From the NCBI GenBank assembly GCA_017979445.1, contig CM030717.1:24043288-24107287 (forward strand): 64,000 nt of DNA, written 5' to 3'. Source of the DNA: Akebia trifoliata. Taxonomy: Eukaryota > Streptophyta > Magnoliopsida > Ranunculales > Lardizabalaceae. The notes beneath the pieces were generated by a model. The model was not told the DNA's origin. It saw only the letters and a program-made list of their open reading frames with translations, and ran no database searches. The position numbers were made by a program, and so were the translations under genes. Shown piece after piece: positions 11,396 through 22,907 of this stretch (position 1 is its first letter; each line of letters starts with the position of its first letter).

Positions 11396-13747
11396 ATGTC
11401 TATTCGGGTCTGTAAGGACCCCAAGGATCTTGTAAAATGTCATCAAGGGGCGATTATGGTCTTCGTCGACCAAATTAAGGTTAGCTTTAGTTTCCCTTTC
11501 TCTTCCTTCCCTATGGAGGTGTTGAGTAAAATAAATTGGGGCCCAAGCCAAATGTTTGACAACTTCTATCGTCTGATGGAGATAGTGAAGAAAATGGGTA
11601 TAACACCCAATGACTTCCTCTCCAAGTACAATCTGAAAGCTATCTCTCAATGCCCCGGGTATTACTCGTTATCCTCCAAAAGTACAGCAGTTGCACTGGC
11701 TCCTTCTCTCTCCAGTATTGACAAAGGGTGGCACAAGGACCCCTTGATTGTCTCCAAGAACTAGGAATTCGCCCCTGACACTCCTCATGAGGGATTTAGA
11801 GTCCCTTAGATCTTTTAGGGTAAGACTGGATTTTTGATACCTAACTGTGTCTCACTCTTCAATTCTGTTTGCAACTCAATTTGATTCTAATTTTGTTTTT
11901 TTCTCTTCACAAATTCTACTGCCCTTTCTACTGTTAAGGCTAGGAAAGAATAGTGTAGAGTATCCAAAGATAGGAGGCTAGTGGCAGTAGACCTCCAAAC
12001 TAGAGTTGCTGAGGGGTGGAAGAAGATCATATATGTCTTCCCTCTTCTATTTTGCCTCGGCAACCTACACGACGGGCCTTATCTAGTTAGATTTCCTTTG
12101 ATCATGCCGAACAAACTCGAAAGGTCTTCCTTCTCCCTTGGCCTCTATTTTTAGTCTTCATTCCCCTCCACTACCCTTAGGGTCCTCTGATGCTATCAAC
12201 ATTGACCTCTCAGAGTTCCCTTTCTACCTTTCCCTTATTGTAAGGGCCACTCCTTCTACTGACTAAGGTAAGAAGAAGAAGAATATGGCCTCTCATGGCT
12301 TCACCTTCACTAGAGAAGTAAACCCACTAGCCTTAGGGAGTGGAAAGCAAGCTACTCCTATTTCTACCTCTACTTCTATAGTTATTGTTGTTGTTACTAT
12401 TGTTATTGTTGAACTTCCTTAGGAGATTCAGGCTCAGGCAGTGCAAAGCTCGAACACCATCAGGGAGCATAGCCCTGTCCCTGATCTTTAGTCGTGCAAG
12501 AGGTGCAGGCTGATCAGGAAAATTTTGAGGAGTCTTTCCTCTCTAGAAAAGTCTGATCAAAAGGGTCCTAGTAATCCCAAGACTCCTTTGGAGGAAGCTA
12601 CATTCTCTTGGAGGGGTCACGAGGCCTTCTTCCGAGATGAAAATGAAAATAATAACTTTCGGCCCCACTTCTATGTTCACAATAAGAGTTGCGGGATGAA
12701 AAACCCTGTCATTATTGGCTCTCTACTCTCCCAATCCAATTCTCCCAAGGACTGGGATGTTGCAGACAAGGCCAATGCTAACCTAGGCTTCGGTCTATTT
12801 GTTCATAGCCTCTATCAGGTAATTCTCTACTCTTCCTACTCTACTATTTACTTTTCAAGCTTTACTCACTTAACTGTTTTACTCTTTTCGCAAGCCAATG
12901 TCCATGGAACCTTGACTTTCTTGAAATGGCGTGAGATTGAAGATCAGGCAGCTGTTCTAGCTAAGAAGTATGAAGAAAAAATTACTCTGCTCCAGGCTGA
13001 GCTAGTTTCCTCTAGCCAATTTTCCCAGGAGGTTAGAGAGGAGATGAAGGCTAATTTGGCCCAATTTTCCAAGGCTAACTTAGTCTTCGAGGCCAATAAT
13101 AAGAAGTTGGCAAATATCTAGTTGGTTCTCCAACTGGAATTGGCCAGTTATAAGAAGAGAGTAAAGAGGAGAGACGCAAAGCTAGCAAATTTCTAAGAGA
13201 AGGTACGACAGCAAGAACTTGAGTTAGGGTCCCTTAGAGCTGGTATTGAAATGGCTAGGACAACTCAGGCTAAGGAAGATAAGGCTGAGACCAGGAGACT
13301 GGTAGGGTAGCTGTAGGCCCAATATTCTCAGTTGGTAGATGAAGCTTCTACTAAAGCCTATCACGATGGCTTTGAGGCTGCTCGACTTCAGTATGAGAAA
13401 GAGGACGATGAAGAAGACAAAGAGGATTACGATAGCCCTAAAGGTTTTCCTATTAAAGATATTCACAACTAGTTTGAAAACTATGGGTGAGCCTCACCCT
13501 TTCAACTAGAAAAAAAGGGGAACCCCATTGCTATCTTGGATCGAGTCCTAGTGAGCTTATGGAGGCTTAACATACCATAGACTTGGACCAATCCAAAACA
13601 ATTGGTACACTTGCTCAGGCCAATGATCTGCCTCCTAACCTGCCTACTTCCCCTGTTATTGACATCAATCAAGACGAGACAGTTGACCTTCGAAATCCTA
13701 CTAGTGAGGTTTCACCTTCTACCAACCAGTCATCTGCCAACGAATGA
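11396..13747 (+). pseudogene. Antisense ORF of element B ('putative gypsy type transposon' protein, broken)
   Basis: This plus-strand coding region lies between the pol end and the 3' LTR of minus-strand element B. The first part (11396-11763) has LKAISQCPGYYSLSSKS and SSIDKGWHKDPLIVSKN, then after a stop EFAPDTPHEGFRVP. This matches the pattern of the plant domain named 'putative gypsy type transposon' (Transposase_28, from memory): GYY, a KGWK-like motif and WEFAP. The second part (12525-13121) continues to a long charged coiled coil (WREIEDQAAVLAKKYEEKI and onwards), then stops at 13119-13121. Further heptad-like sequence runs to about 13470, and an acidic tail ends at 13745-13747. A gt...ag pair at 12819-12894 could be an intron but would shift the frame. 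The function in Tat elements is not established. This copy has several stops. Confidence 0.72.
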
Positions 13748-14399
13748 AGATCTAATCTTTGGTTTCAGCTTGTAATATGCTTTTGCTACTTTTTTTTTTT
13801 TTTGCTTCTACTATCCCATCTCTGGACTTCTCTTGTACTTTTTTGTTGTTAATGAACAATTTGTTTTTAAATAAACTGCTACTATGCCTTCAATATGAAC
13901 TCTATTTTTTCGTATTGTTTGTACTGCATACCCAACTACTGAACTGCTTTTTAACTTAACATAAATTTCAACATCATGTTTTACTTAAAGAATTCAATAG
14001 ATCTGTTCATTTTTACTGCTTGCATTACTTAAAAAAACTATTATTTTGCCTTCAATATGAACTTTATTTTTTCGTACTGTTTGCGCTGCACATTCAACTA
14101 CTGAAGTGTTTATATTTACTACCTCTTCCCCCCCCCCCCTCCCATTCTACCTTATGTAAATTTTACTTAGGTGGAACCTTTTCATAAAAATATTGGGGAG
14201 GTACCTTTGAGTTATTGTCCTTCAAGAAGGCTTTAACTCAGTTTTATTTCTTTGTCCCTAAAACGTTTATTCTTCAGCACTTTTATTATTCTAAGGCAAA
14301 CTGTAATTTTTCAGCAACTTTTCTCTTACCCATAGGTAGATGTTTTTGAGGATCTACTCTTCTGCTAAACAAATCTTTGTGCTCTGTCACTCAAGATAG
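13748..14399 (+). other. Non-coding spacer of element B with a 162-bp-period duplication
   Basis: No gene seen. The block tgccttcaatatgaac starts at 13885 and again at 14047, followed by about 45 similar bases in each copy. Poly-T (13790-13803) and poly-C (14129-14139) runs are present. Confidence 0.65.
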
Positions 14400-15250
14400 A
14401 GCATGGTCGTCCAATTCTTCACTCTACTAGTTAAAGTAGAAGAGAGTTACAAGGACCGAACTCTAGAATGAGCCCAATTCTGTGCTAAATTACTCGTGCC
14501 AGAGTAGGGCCCTGACTAGCTTCTTACTCTGCCAATTAAGGCATAGAAGACCAACGTAAGCCCGGATCCATGTAGGGTCCTTCTTTAGTGCTATTGTACT
14601 TGTGGTAAAGTAGGGCCCCAACCAACTTCTTACTCTAACAATTAAGGCAAAAAAGATCCACGTAGACCCAAATCCAAGTGAGATCCACTTTTAGTACTTT
14701 TGAACTCATGACAGAGTAAGACCCGGATCAGTTTCTTACTCTGTCAATTAAGGCAGAGAAGACCCACATAGGACCAAACCTAGGTGGGATCCACTTTTAG
14801 TGTTATGTTGCTAGTGTCAAAGTTGGGTCCCGACCAGCTTCTTACTCTGCCAATTAAGGCAGAAAAGACCCATGTAGGCATGGATCCAAGCGAGATCCAT
14901 CTTCAATGCTAAATTACTCTAGTCAGAATAAGGCCCCGACCAACTTCTTACTCTACCAATTAAAGTAGATGAGACCCATGTAGGCCCGGATCCAGGCGGG
15001 AACCATCTTCAGTACTAAATTACTCTTGTCAGAGTAGGACTTTGACTAGCTTCTTACTTTGCCAATTAAGGCAGAGAAGACCTACGTAGGCCCGGATCTA
15101 GGTGGGATCCTACTTTAGTGCTAAATTATTCTCTTCAGAGTAGGACCTCGACCAGCTTCTTACTCTGCCAATTAAGGCAGAAAACACCCATAAAGGCATA
15201 GATCCAGGTAGGTTACTACTTTAGTGTTAAATCCACGTGCAAGCTACAAG
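14400..15250. repeat. 106-bp tandem array, eight copies, in the 3' region of element B
   Basis: The anchor ttctt(c)actct occurs at 14415, 14521, 14627, 14733, 14839, 14945, 15051 and 15157, so the period is exactly 106 in every step. Each unit holds ccaattaaggcagagaagac, then a cccggatccaggcggga-like block, then a ctaaattactc block. Copies differ by point changes but almost no indels. Tat/Ogre 3' UTRs are known for such arrays, which in some plants seed satellite DNA. Confidence 0.95.
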
Positions 15251-15289
15251 CAATCAAAAAAGATTTATTTATTGATAGTATCTTTTTAG

Positions 15290-16420
15290 GTTACACGTAT
15301 TCCATAATCTAGGCACTTCTTGATCGGTCATTATAATCAAGTAATAGACTCCCTTCTTACCTACTTTTGCTACCTGTATGGCCCTTCCCAATTAGGATCC
15401 AACTTGCCATTATTCTATTTTTCTATATCCTGGAATACTCTGCATAGCACTAGGTCTCCTTCTTTAAACTGCATGTGATAGACTCTCTTATTGAAGTGGT
15501 TTTGTAGCTTCTTATGATAGCTCTCTAGCCTTATCAACCCAGCTTCTCATTTCTCTTCTAGCAAATCTAGTTCTACGATTATCTGCTGGTTGTTCTGGTC
15601 AGTCTGCACTACTCTTGATCTTATTGTGGAAAAGTTATTTTCTATTGGTATCACTGCCTCCATACCATAAGCCATAGAGAATGGAGACATCCTTGTAAAA
15701 GTTCTAACGGTTGTCTTGTAAGCCCACAGCACGCTATGCAAGACCGTTGTCCATCTTCTTTTTGTTTCTCCCAGCCTCTTCTTTAGCGTATCTATTAGAA
15801 CTTTATTGGTAGCTTTAGTCTGTTCATTACCCTAAGGATATTGAGGCATGTAAAATAACTGTGTTATCCCATGCCCTCTCCAAAAAATCTTTGATTTTTT
15901 TTCCTGCAAATTGTCTCCCGTTGTTTGAGGCTATAATGCATGACAGACCAAATCGGCAAATTATGTTCTCCCATAAGAACTTTTGAACTTCTTATTGACG
16001 TATTCTTGCTAGAGGGATTGCTTCTACCTACTTGGTAAAATAATATGTTACCACTAGCAAGAAAGTTAGGTTACCTAGTACTCTAGGCAGCGGGCCTACT
16101 AGAATCAATTCCCTATTGTACAAACGGCCAAGGGCTGATGAAAGAATTGAGCTGCACTACTGACTGTTAGATTATCCTCCTGTGTCTTTGGCAATTGTCA
16201 CAATGCTTGACATGCTGAGCTACATCTTCTTACAAATACGATCAGGAATACCCTTGGGAGAGTACTTTGTGACTAAAAACCTTTCCCCATAGTGATTCCC
16301 ACAATCCCCTTCGTGGATCTCGCTAAGCACGTCATTTGCCTCTTCTAGCATTAAACAATGTAGGAATGGCCCCACCTACTGACTTTCTATATAGTTTGCC
16401 ATCCAGGATAGTGTATCTCT
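15290..16420 (-). pseudogene. Element B integrase (decayed)
   Basis: The minus strand shows LWAYKTTVRTFTRMSPFSMA, YGMEAVIPIE and a following LDLLEEK part at 15547-15741. The flanking stretches read as degraded core and zinc-binding regions (for example a readable GRQFAG and FGLSCI area near 15900-15970). Multiple stops are present. The end of the gene lies at about 15290, next to the tandem array. Confidence 0.8.
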
Positions 16421-16429
16421 CTACCTTGC

Positions 16430-18430
16430 TCTTCACGCATCTTGCTTCCTTTGGATCGTCGAGCAATACTCCTAGCTACATGAAGGTGAAAATCGGGTTC
16501 ATCCACCTCTGATCTCCTACCGTAGTTATCACACTAACTAATTCCAACTCATCTATCATTGATCTATCCTGGTAGCCTAGTGGCAATTCTCTCTTGTCTT
16601 GTCCTGCTAACATTGAGGTTATGAAGGTTAGGGCATCTGCGTGTTTATTGCCTGCCATTGGTATGTGCTCTATTCTGACTTCCCCAACTCGAAGTACGAC
16701 AGACCTGATTTTCTCCAAATATAACTACATCCTGGGATCTCATGCTTCAAATGTCCCATTGACATGATTAACTACTAGCTGTGAGTTCTTATAGATCCTA
16801 GCCTCAGTTACCCCCAGCCCTACTAATGAATTGAGGCCGACCAACATTGCCTCATATTCCACTTTATTGTTTGATACCTTGAATCCCAATATGACCGTCT
16901 TATCTATTGTAGAACCGTCAAAAGTGATCAACACCACTCTTATTTTCAATCCTTCTATGTTTGAAAATCCATCTACTTAGACTCTCCACCCTAGATGGTT
17001 GTTTGCTTCTTACCCTTCTTCAGCATGTTCAAGCTTTTTTACCAACAAATCTATTTTTTCTTCCACTAGAAAGTTTGTTAAGAAATCTGCCATTACTTGG
17101 CTTTTTAGCGAAACTCTGGACTTGTATTCAAGTTCAAATTCAACTAATTGTATCGTCCACTTTGTTATTCTGCCTGATCCCTCTGTCTTTCCCAAAATAG
17201 ACTTCAAGGGGTACTCTATGATGACCTACACTCGGTGCACCTAGAAGTACGGTCTTAAATGTAAAGCTATGTAAACTAGAGCCAACCCCATCTTATCTAT
17301 TCTAAAATAGCATGTTTCTACATCGATGAAGGTCTTGCTCAAGAAGTAGATAGGCTATTCTATCATTGTCTCAACCCTGGCCAAGACTGAACTAAGTGCG
17401 CATTCCGAAATAACTAGGTGCAATCCTAGCTCCACTCTTACTTCTAGTTTGGAGAGTATAAGCGATTTTCCCAGATATTTCTTCAACTCTATGAAGGCTC
17501 ACTCACACTCCTCTGTCTACTTGAACTTGGTATTCTTCCACAATAGTTCTAAAGATCTGGAAATAAATTGGTTAAAGACTACTACTCTTCTTACTAATTT
17601 CTGGACTTGTTTCTATGTTTTTGGGGAGAGCATCTCTATTAGTACTCTGATCTAGTCTAGGTTGGATTATGTACCTCTTTTTGTGACTAGGAAGCCCAAG
17701 AACTTCCACAAAGTTAATGCAAAAGTGCACTTCTTCAGGTTGAGCTTCATCCTAACCTTCTTCACTCGTGAAAGACCTCTTCTAAATCAGCGACGTGATT
17801 TTTCTTCTTTTTACTTTTCACCAGTAGATTATCAATATAGACTTCTACAGTCTTCCTTAATAGATCTTTGAAGAATTATGTTACCAGTCTTTGATAAGTT
17901 GTTTTTTGCATTTTTCAACCCGAAGGGTATAATTCTATAGTAGCAGAGCCTTTGCTCAGTAATGAAGGTTATCTTCTCTTGATTTGCTGGATTAAGTCGT
18001 ATCTAATTGTAGCCAGAATAGCCATCCACGAAGGACAACCTTTCGTGGCTTGAGGTCGCATCCACCAGCTAGTCTATCCTTAGTATAGGAAAGTTATCCT
18101 TAGGGCATGCCTTGTTTAGATTTGTAAAGTCAATATAGACTCTGACCTTCCCATTCTTCTTCGGCATTGCTACGATATTCGTTATCTAATCAGGAAACTA
18201 CACTTCCCTGATAAACCCTACTTTGATCAACTTGTTCACCTCTTCGTTTACCGCTTCTCTGAATCATGGCGCTAATCTCTTTAGCTTCTGTTTTACTGGC
18301 TTGATAATTGATTCCATATTCAAGTGATGGCAGATCACTTCTGGGTTAACCCCCAGCATCTCTTCTATGGATCACTTAAAAACATCACGGTCCCTCCTTA
18401 AGCAGTCTGTTAGCTCTTTCAAATCTTCCG
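16430..18430 (-). pseudogene. Element B reverse transcriptase, RNase H and second RNase H (decayed)
   Basis: The RT part (about 17860-18420) has KLIKVGFIREV, AMPKKNGKVRVYIDFTNLNK, LSFVDGYSGYN and IIPFGLKNA. The catalytic box reads VEVYIDNLL, so the second Asp of YxDD is Asn. An RNase H part follows (about 17000-17750), including ITKWTIQLVEFELEYKSR at its end. The second, Tat-specific RNase H is at 16476-16949: VLITFDGSTIDKTVILGFKV, NNKVEYEAMLVGLNSLVGLG, SQLVVNHVNG, and HIPMAGNKHADALTFI. Stops interrupt each segment. Confidence 0.85.
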
Positions 18431-19250
18431 ATGCCAACTCTACTTCTACCCTGACCTACCTACTTTCCCCTACATCCACCATCTAGATACTCTCTAGGCA
18501 TGGGGGTTTTTCAAGCTCAATTTCCCCCTACTATAACTGTTATTGTTGGACCTTATCTTCAGAAAGCTCCTCATTGTCCAGCATACACACCTGGGCAACC
18601 ACCTGATCCCCTCGCATATCCCATATCCCACATCCCTTGCTACATTGAGAACCTCAGGACCTGATAGTACGTTGAGGGAACGATCCTCATCTCATGTGTC
18701 TACCATATGCCCAAGATAGCATTGTATGGGGAACTTGTTTCAACGACTATGAAACTAGTCATCAAGGTCGTTGGCCCTACCTGCATAGACAAGACTATAT
18801 CCCCTCATGGTTGGTTTGTTTTCCCGTCAAATCCAATCAAACGTGCCCCTGCTGGAGTGAGCACATTTCTACTAAGACCCATTTTTAGAAAAGTATAAGC
18901 ATACAAAATTGTCGCTGTCGATCATCACCCTCTTAAGAGTGAAGGTACCCACCTAGAAGGTTACCACCAATACATCATAATGGGGCCTCACTACCCCCTC
19001 TAAGTCCTTATCCGTGAAAGCCACGATCTACTCTCTGTAGGGCTCTATCTACTCTGTAGGCCCATTTCTTGTTGTGTAGACATAAGCTAGGCATTCTGCT
19101 CGCCGTCTCTTAACTCTTTCGTCAGCCCTACTCTAGTCTAACCTTCTGTTCTCCGACTTAAGGACAACATGTATCACTACTATCCTTCCATCTTGCCTTT
19201 CAACAGGTAGTTGATTAGGCCTTTTATTCTTGTCTAGGGGTGGATTCTCT
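18431..19250 (-). pseudogene. Element B protease region (decayed)
   Basis: This lies between gag and RT on the minus strand. The antisense translation is broken by many stops, mostly TAG. A retropepsin-like end (a degraded AILGMPWLHKM-type stretch) is suggested around 18690-18730. The assignment comes mainly from position. Confidence 0.5.
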
Positions 19251-20559
19251 CTTTGTCTTCTGGACAGGTCTTTTAGTTTATCCTACTCTATCAACCTTTG
19301 TAGAAATCTTCTCAAGGACTAGTACTTGTTGGTGGCGTGTGCCCGTACCTTGTGATACTTGCAATATCGCTCATCTCAATTTATCTGATCTCGAGGAAGT
19401 GGCACTGGCCACTTAAAGTAAAGCTTATTCGCGATGAATGATAAAATCTAGTTGGGGAAAGCATAGAAAAATATGTCCTCTCTTTCCTCCGTACTTTTTC
19501 TTGCTTGAGCGATCTATTTCTACTCTACTACTGTGGCTGATGTTGCTTATTGGGCTTCATCACAGTATGTATTACTTTGTTGTTCCCAGTTGAATTTTGA
19601 GGATCATCTTCCAATCTGATATATCTGATCTTTTCTTTACAAAAGACCTATACAACCCTGATCAAGATGGCAAAGATTTTCTGAATGCCACTAGTGTCGT
19701 TCTCTGGTCACAGCTCTCCAGGGACATCGCTACTTCCTTGAATCTCCTTGTAAACTTTATGAGACTTTTCCTAGACTACATCCTCATGCTAAGCAAAGCG
19801 TCTACGTCTCCACCACTCTTCCTATTGCTAATGTACTATGTTACAAAATCAGTGTAATGCTCCTCAAAGAATCTACTAACCTATATGGAAATTGGTGGAA
19901 CCAGGTTAATATGTTTCCCTACTGGTTAAAAGGGAACAATCTACACATCAATCCTTCGTTTCCTTCCCACAAGGTAAGCATCTGCTAGAAGTGGAAAATA
20001 TGTTCCACCGGGTCTTTCATTCTTAAGTAAGGAGTGAAATGCGATGGCATAAACTTCTTCGAAATTTCTCCTATTAAGATCTCCATTATAAAGGGATACT
20101 TCTAAACTCCCCTGACAGCTTGCATTAAATATCTGCACTCTTCATCGTCTATTTCTCCTTTCGGATCATCTCTCTGATCTCTTCTCGAGTCAAACCCATT
20201 GTGAGCTCTGTCTGAGTAGTTGCAGTAACAACTTCTGTTTCTCCCTCTCTTGTTGGGATCAATAGTTGAAAATTTCCTTCTGCATTGGAAGCGCGATCAT
20301 CCCCAATAGGAGGCTGAGGATCTCTTGGTGAGAGATCTTGATTTGCTGAATGCTGGTTCTCAAGACGTTGGCTCAGGTTTCGATTATGTTTGGCTAATTC
20401 ATCCATCTTCTTCTGCATATCTTCCTACTGCTTTCTCACGGCTTCTGGCATTGCCAAAAGTTGAGCATCAACAGTTGGTGCCACGGGTGGGGGTGCATTG
20501 ACTTCGGTGGTTCTTGTGGATCTTACCATTGTTTCAACTGAAATCAATATGCTATTGGT
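19251..20559 (-). pseudogene. Element B gag (decayed)
   Basis: The zinc-knuckle zone near 19300-19400 reads DERYCKYHKVRAHATNKY followed by LRRFLQRLI, with its last Cys changed to Tyr. Upstream pieces at 19941-20138 (ECRYLMQ-type start lost; QGSLEVSLYNGDLNRRNFEE) and 20149-20418 (MDELAKHNRNLSQRLENQ, TMGLTREEIREMI) form the capsid start and an N-terminal coiled coil. A further N-terminal part is at 20425-20634. Stops separate the pieces. Confidence 0.78.
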
Positions 20560-20581
20560 TTCCCACGGACGATGTCCGTTT
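20560..20581 (-). promoter_or_regulatory. Degenerate primer-binding site of element B
   Basis: In sense orientation the LTR is followed by AAACGGACATCGTCCGTGGG and then AAACC. This resembles the TTTGGCGCCGTCTGTGGGAA sequence common after LTRs of Tat elements, with several substitutions. Its position directly beside the LTR supports the call. Confidence 0.6.
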
Positions 20582-21148
20582 TGTGCGGTCAAAATCCCAT
20601 TGACGGTGTTGATGGACTCTACCTTACGAATCAAAAGTTGCTCCTGTCACCTCTCTCCTCATGTCGACGTGATACCTGCCAAAATCATTCTAACGCTCAA
20701 GTTAGAGAAGTAAAGGAATAATCTAATCAACTGGTTAGACCTCCAATCTGCCAAAAATTCCCTTTTTCTATGTTAATCCTGTTATTTATGGATCCTTGTT
20801 GAAAATCAAGGTTTCCTCCTCTCACAGGAACTCCCTTGATTCTTTGGATCCATAAATGGAATGGAGATTTTCGGGATTTGATATATTATACTGGGGAGAT
20901 CTCCTTTGAGATCTTTGAGCTTGACGTGCACATATCAAGATTATGGGTATTCTTTGACCAGGTCTGCCCTACTTGGCAAACTAGGTCTTATTCGGTGATG
21001 TGCTGCCCTTTTAGCCAAAGAAGGGAGATTTCTACTTTGACTTGCCATGTTGTTGGGTAGCGCCCACATGCTGATCTGCGTATAGTACCACTTAACTGGT
21101 TTGGACACATGTACGACTTAGATAATTGTCGAGTTATTTCCCTTTACA
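20582..21148 (-). mobile_element. 5' LTR of element B (right)
   Basis: 567 bp, plus-strand start tgtgcggtcaaaatc, end ccctttaca, directly followed by target duplication gtatg. It aligns over its whole length with 10316-10880 and with the solo LTR at 29540-30115, which lies in the opposite orientation. Confidence 0.92.
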
Positions 21149-21152
21149 GTAT

Positions 21153-21875
21153 GAATTGCCTGACGAAAGCTTCTTCTAGCTAGGAGAAGTTTTTTATCGA
21201 TCCCGAAGGTAGTCCTTGAAACAACGATACAAATCCATGCCTTAGTGTCGCTAGGAATAGTTTGTAGAACAACGAGTCGTCGTTCTGATACAATACCATC
21301 TGATTTTTGTAGTGAAGGATATGCTCTATTAAGTTCCTCGTCCCATCGAATGTCTCGAATTTTGAGGGATGGAATTTTCTGAAGGGTCTGATGCCATTAT
21401 TGCTGGTGAAAATGGCGACCCTTTGAATTCCCAAATAATATTCCTGAGCATGTCGCCTTGCATCCCTTTCCCTGATCTGCTCTTCATCCCTCCTCCGTAG
21501 CAACTCTTCCACTTCCTCCTAAGTCATAAGATTTCGAGCTTCTAAACGCCCCTGTTGAGTTTCAATTCCTATCGAATTTACTGTTTGATTGATCTCTGTT
21601 TGATCTGCTATAGGGGGTAGGGGTTTTTGTCATGCTCCCGTTTCTTCCCCAGTTTCAGTTCCTTCACTCAACCTTTGCCGGAGTTTTTCATTCTCCCTCC
21701 TTATCACTTGAATTTCATAATTCTAGCACTCAAGCCCTGGTTGTATTTCTGCCCTCATCTCCGTCAAGAAGTGGTGTACTGCCTGCAGAAGGTCTTGTGG
21801 TTTTTGGGGCAAATTTGTTGGTTCATCTCATCTTGTTTTCACCATATTGTTTGCTTTGTCTTGTTCGTTTCCCAT
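21153..21875 (-). pseudogene. Element A gag, N-terminal part (interrupted by B)
   Basis: Minus-strand coding from an ATG at 21875 (MGNEQDKANNMVKTR then stop), a Glu/Arg-rich coiled coil (ENEKLRQRLSEGTETGEETG; EEVEELLRRRDEEQIRERDA) and the capsid start FRKFHPSKFETFDGTRNLIE, ending LEEAFVRQFI at 21153. The frame resumes in the same gene at 10310 on the other side of element B. At least four stops are present. The ATG overlaps the PBS and may have been created by mutation of GTGGGAAAC, so the true start is uncertain. Confidence 0.85.
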
Positions 21876-21889
21876 GGACGATGCCAAAT
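21870..21889 (-). promoter_or_regulatory. Primer-binding site of element A
   Basis: Sense sequence ATTTGGCATCGTCCATGGGA directly after the 5' LTR. It differs from TTTGGCGCCGTCTGTGGGAA at about four positions, mostly C-to-T or G-to-A changes. Confidence 0.7.
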
Positions 21890-22374
21890 TGTAAATGCAA
21901 AAAACTTGTACTACCTTGAGATCTATAACGATGCCTTGCGATCTCCTCTCTTGTGTCCTTGGGTGTGCCTGAAAATAACACTTCTCTAACGCCCAAGTCA
22001 GAGCCTTAGTACAAAAAATAGTGCAAAATTTAGAGGGGAAAAACTCATACCATTTTATGCCTTGCACCTACGTATTTATAAGGGATTCCTTCCTTGATTT
22101 TTCCTAAATTTTCTCCTTGATTTTTATTTGGGCAGTTCCATTCAGTTAAGGGCTTTCCTTGATTCCTGTGAATACGGTAAAACTCCTTATTTTAAGGGAT
22201 TTGAAACTCCTGAACTTCAATTACAGACCCTCGGAGTCTGGTTGAAGGCGAAGACCAACCTTTCTGTCTTCGTCACTGATTCGGACGCTCAGCTAAGTTA
22301 TCTCGTAATTCGAACGTTCGGTTAAGTTGTCTCGAGATTGCCACAAGTCACTTTTTCGAAAAATACCCTCTACA
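21890..22374 (-). mobile_element. 5' LTR of element A
   Basis: 485 bp, plus-strand start tgtaaatgcaaaaaac, end ataccctctaca, with TG...CA ends in sense orientation. A TATA box (TATAAATA in sense) lies at 22073-22080, which leaves about 180 bp for R and U5. The right flank is attat. The partner LTR would lie beyond the left edge of the window, so the duplication cannot be tested. Confidence 0.8.
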
Positions 22375-22907
22375 ATTATCATTCAAAGAAGATACCTTAA
22401 TACCTTTAAAGGCTATATTTACAAAGCCCAGTCATCTAGATTCGAAGATAGTGGTTACAAAATAGAAATGCTTCAATTGCAAGAGTGTCATTCCTCTTAG
22501 TAAACAATAAATTCTAATTTTGAAGGACAATAATCCAAAACATGGATTCTTAATTAATTTAATTAAAATTTCACTCACTATTTCATCCTGCAATGCTACA
22601 ATCTAAGCTGGTAATATCAAATCAAAGAAGCATTAACTGGTCAAAAGTGACATTGGGGATCTAAACCAAGTATTACGAGATCAAGATCGATTGTTCTAGG
22701 GTAGATTTGAAAATTTAACTTATATCAATAATTGAATGCATGATCACTAAATTCGGTGAATTTTTCCTTACATTTGAAAAAAAATCTCTGAAAGTTGTTC
22801 TTCAACCTTAAATCTAAAGAAAAAGATAGGATTTTTAGGGAAATTGAAGTTGATGTGTATTGGGGAAGAAACCCAAAAATCATTATTTGTACAATCCTCA
22901 AATTTTT
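22375..22907. other. Intergenic, nothing recognised
   Basis: A/T-rich sequence between the LTR of element A and the TRIM. No coding frame, RNA gene or repeat structure was seen on either strand. Confidence 0.5.

Larger units (their letters stand above)
10316..21148 (-). mobile_element. Element B: complete but decayed Tat-type Ty3 retrotransposon (10.8 kb, TSD gtatg)
   Basis: Bounded by two LTRs of 565 and 567 bp that align throughout, with gtatg on the outside at 10311-10315 and 21149-21153. In sense order (minus strand): 5' LTR, degenerate PBS, gag, protease, RT, two RNase H domains, integrase, a 3' region with a 106-bp tandem array and an antisense ORF on the plus strand, polypurine tract, 3' LTR. 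This arrangement is that of Grande/Retand-like Tat elements. Coding parts carry many stops, so it is immobile by itself. It is inserted in the gag gene of element A. Confidence 0.92.

Noticed and set aside
12819..12894. Possible 76-bp intron in the antisense ORF of B
   Set aside because: The gt...ag borders look fair, but removal would shift the frame, and the unspliced frame stays open. Left undecided rather than annotated.
14400..15250. CRISPR-like array
   Set aside because: Units are contiguous 106-bp tandem copies without unique spacers, in a plant genome.
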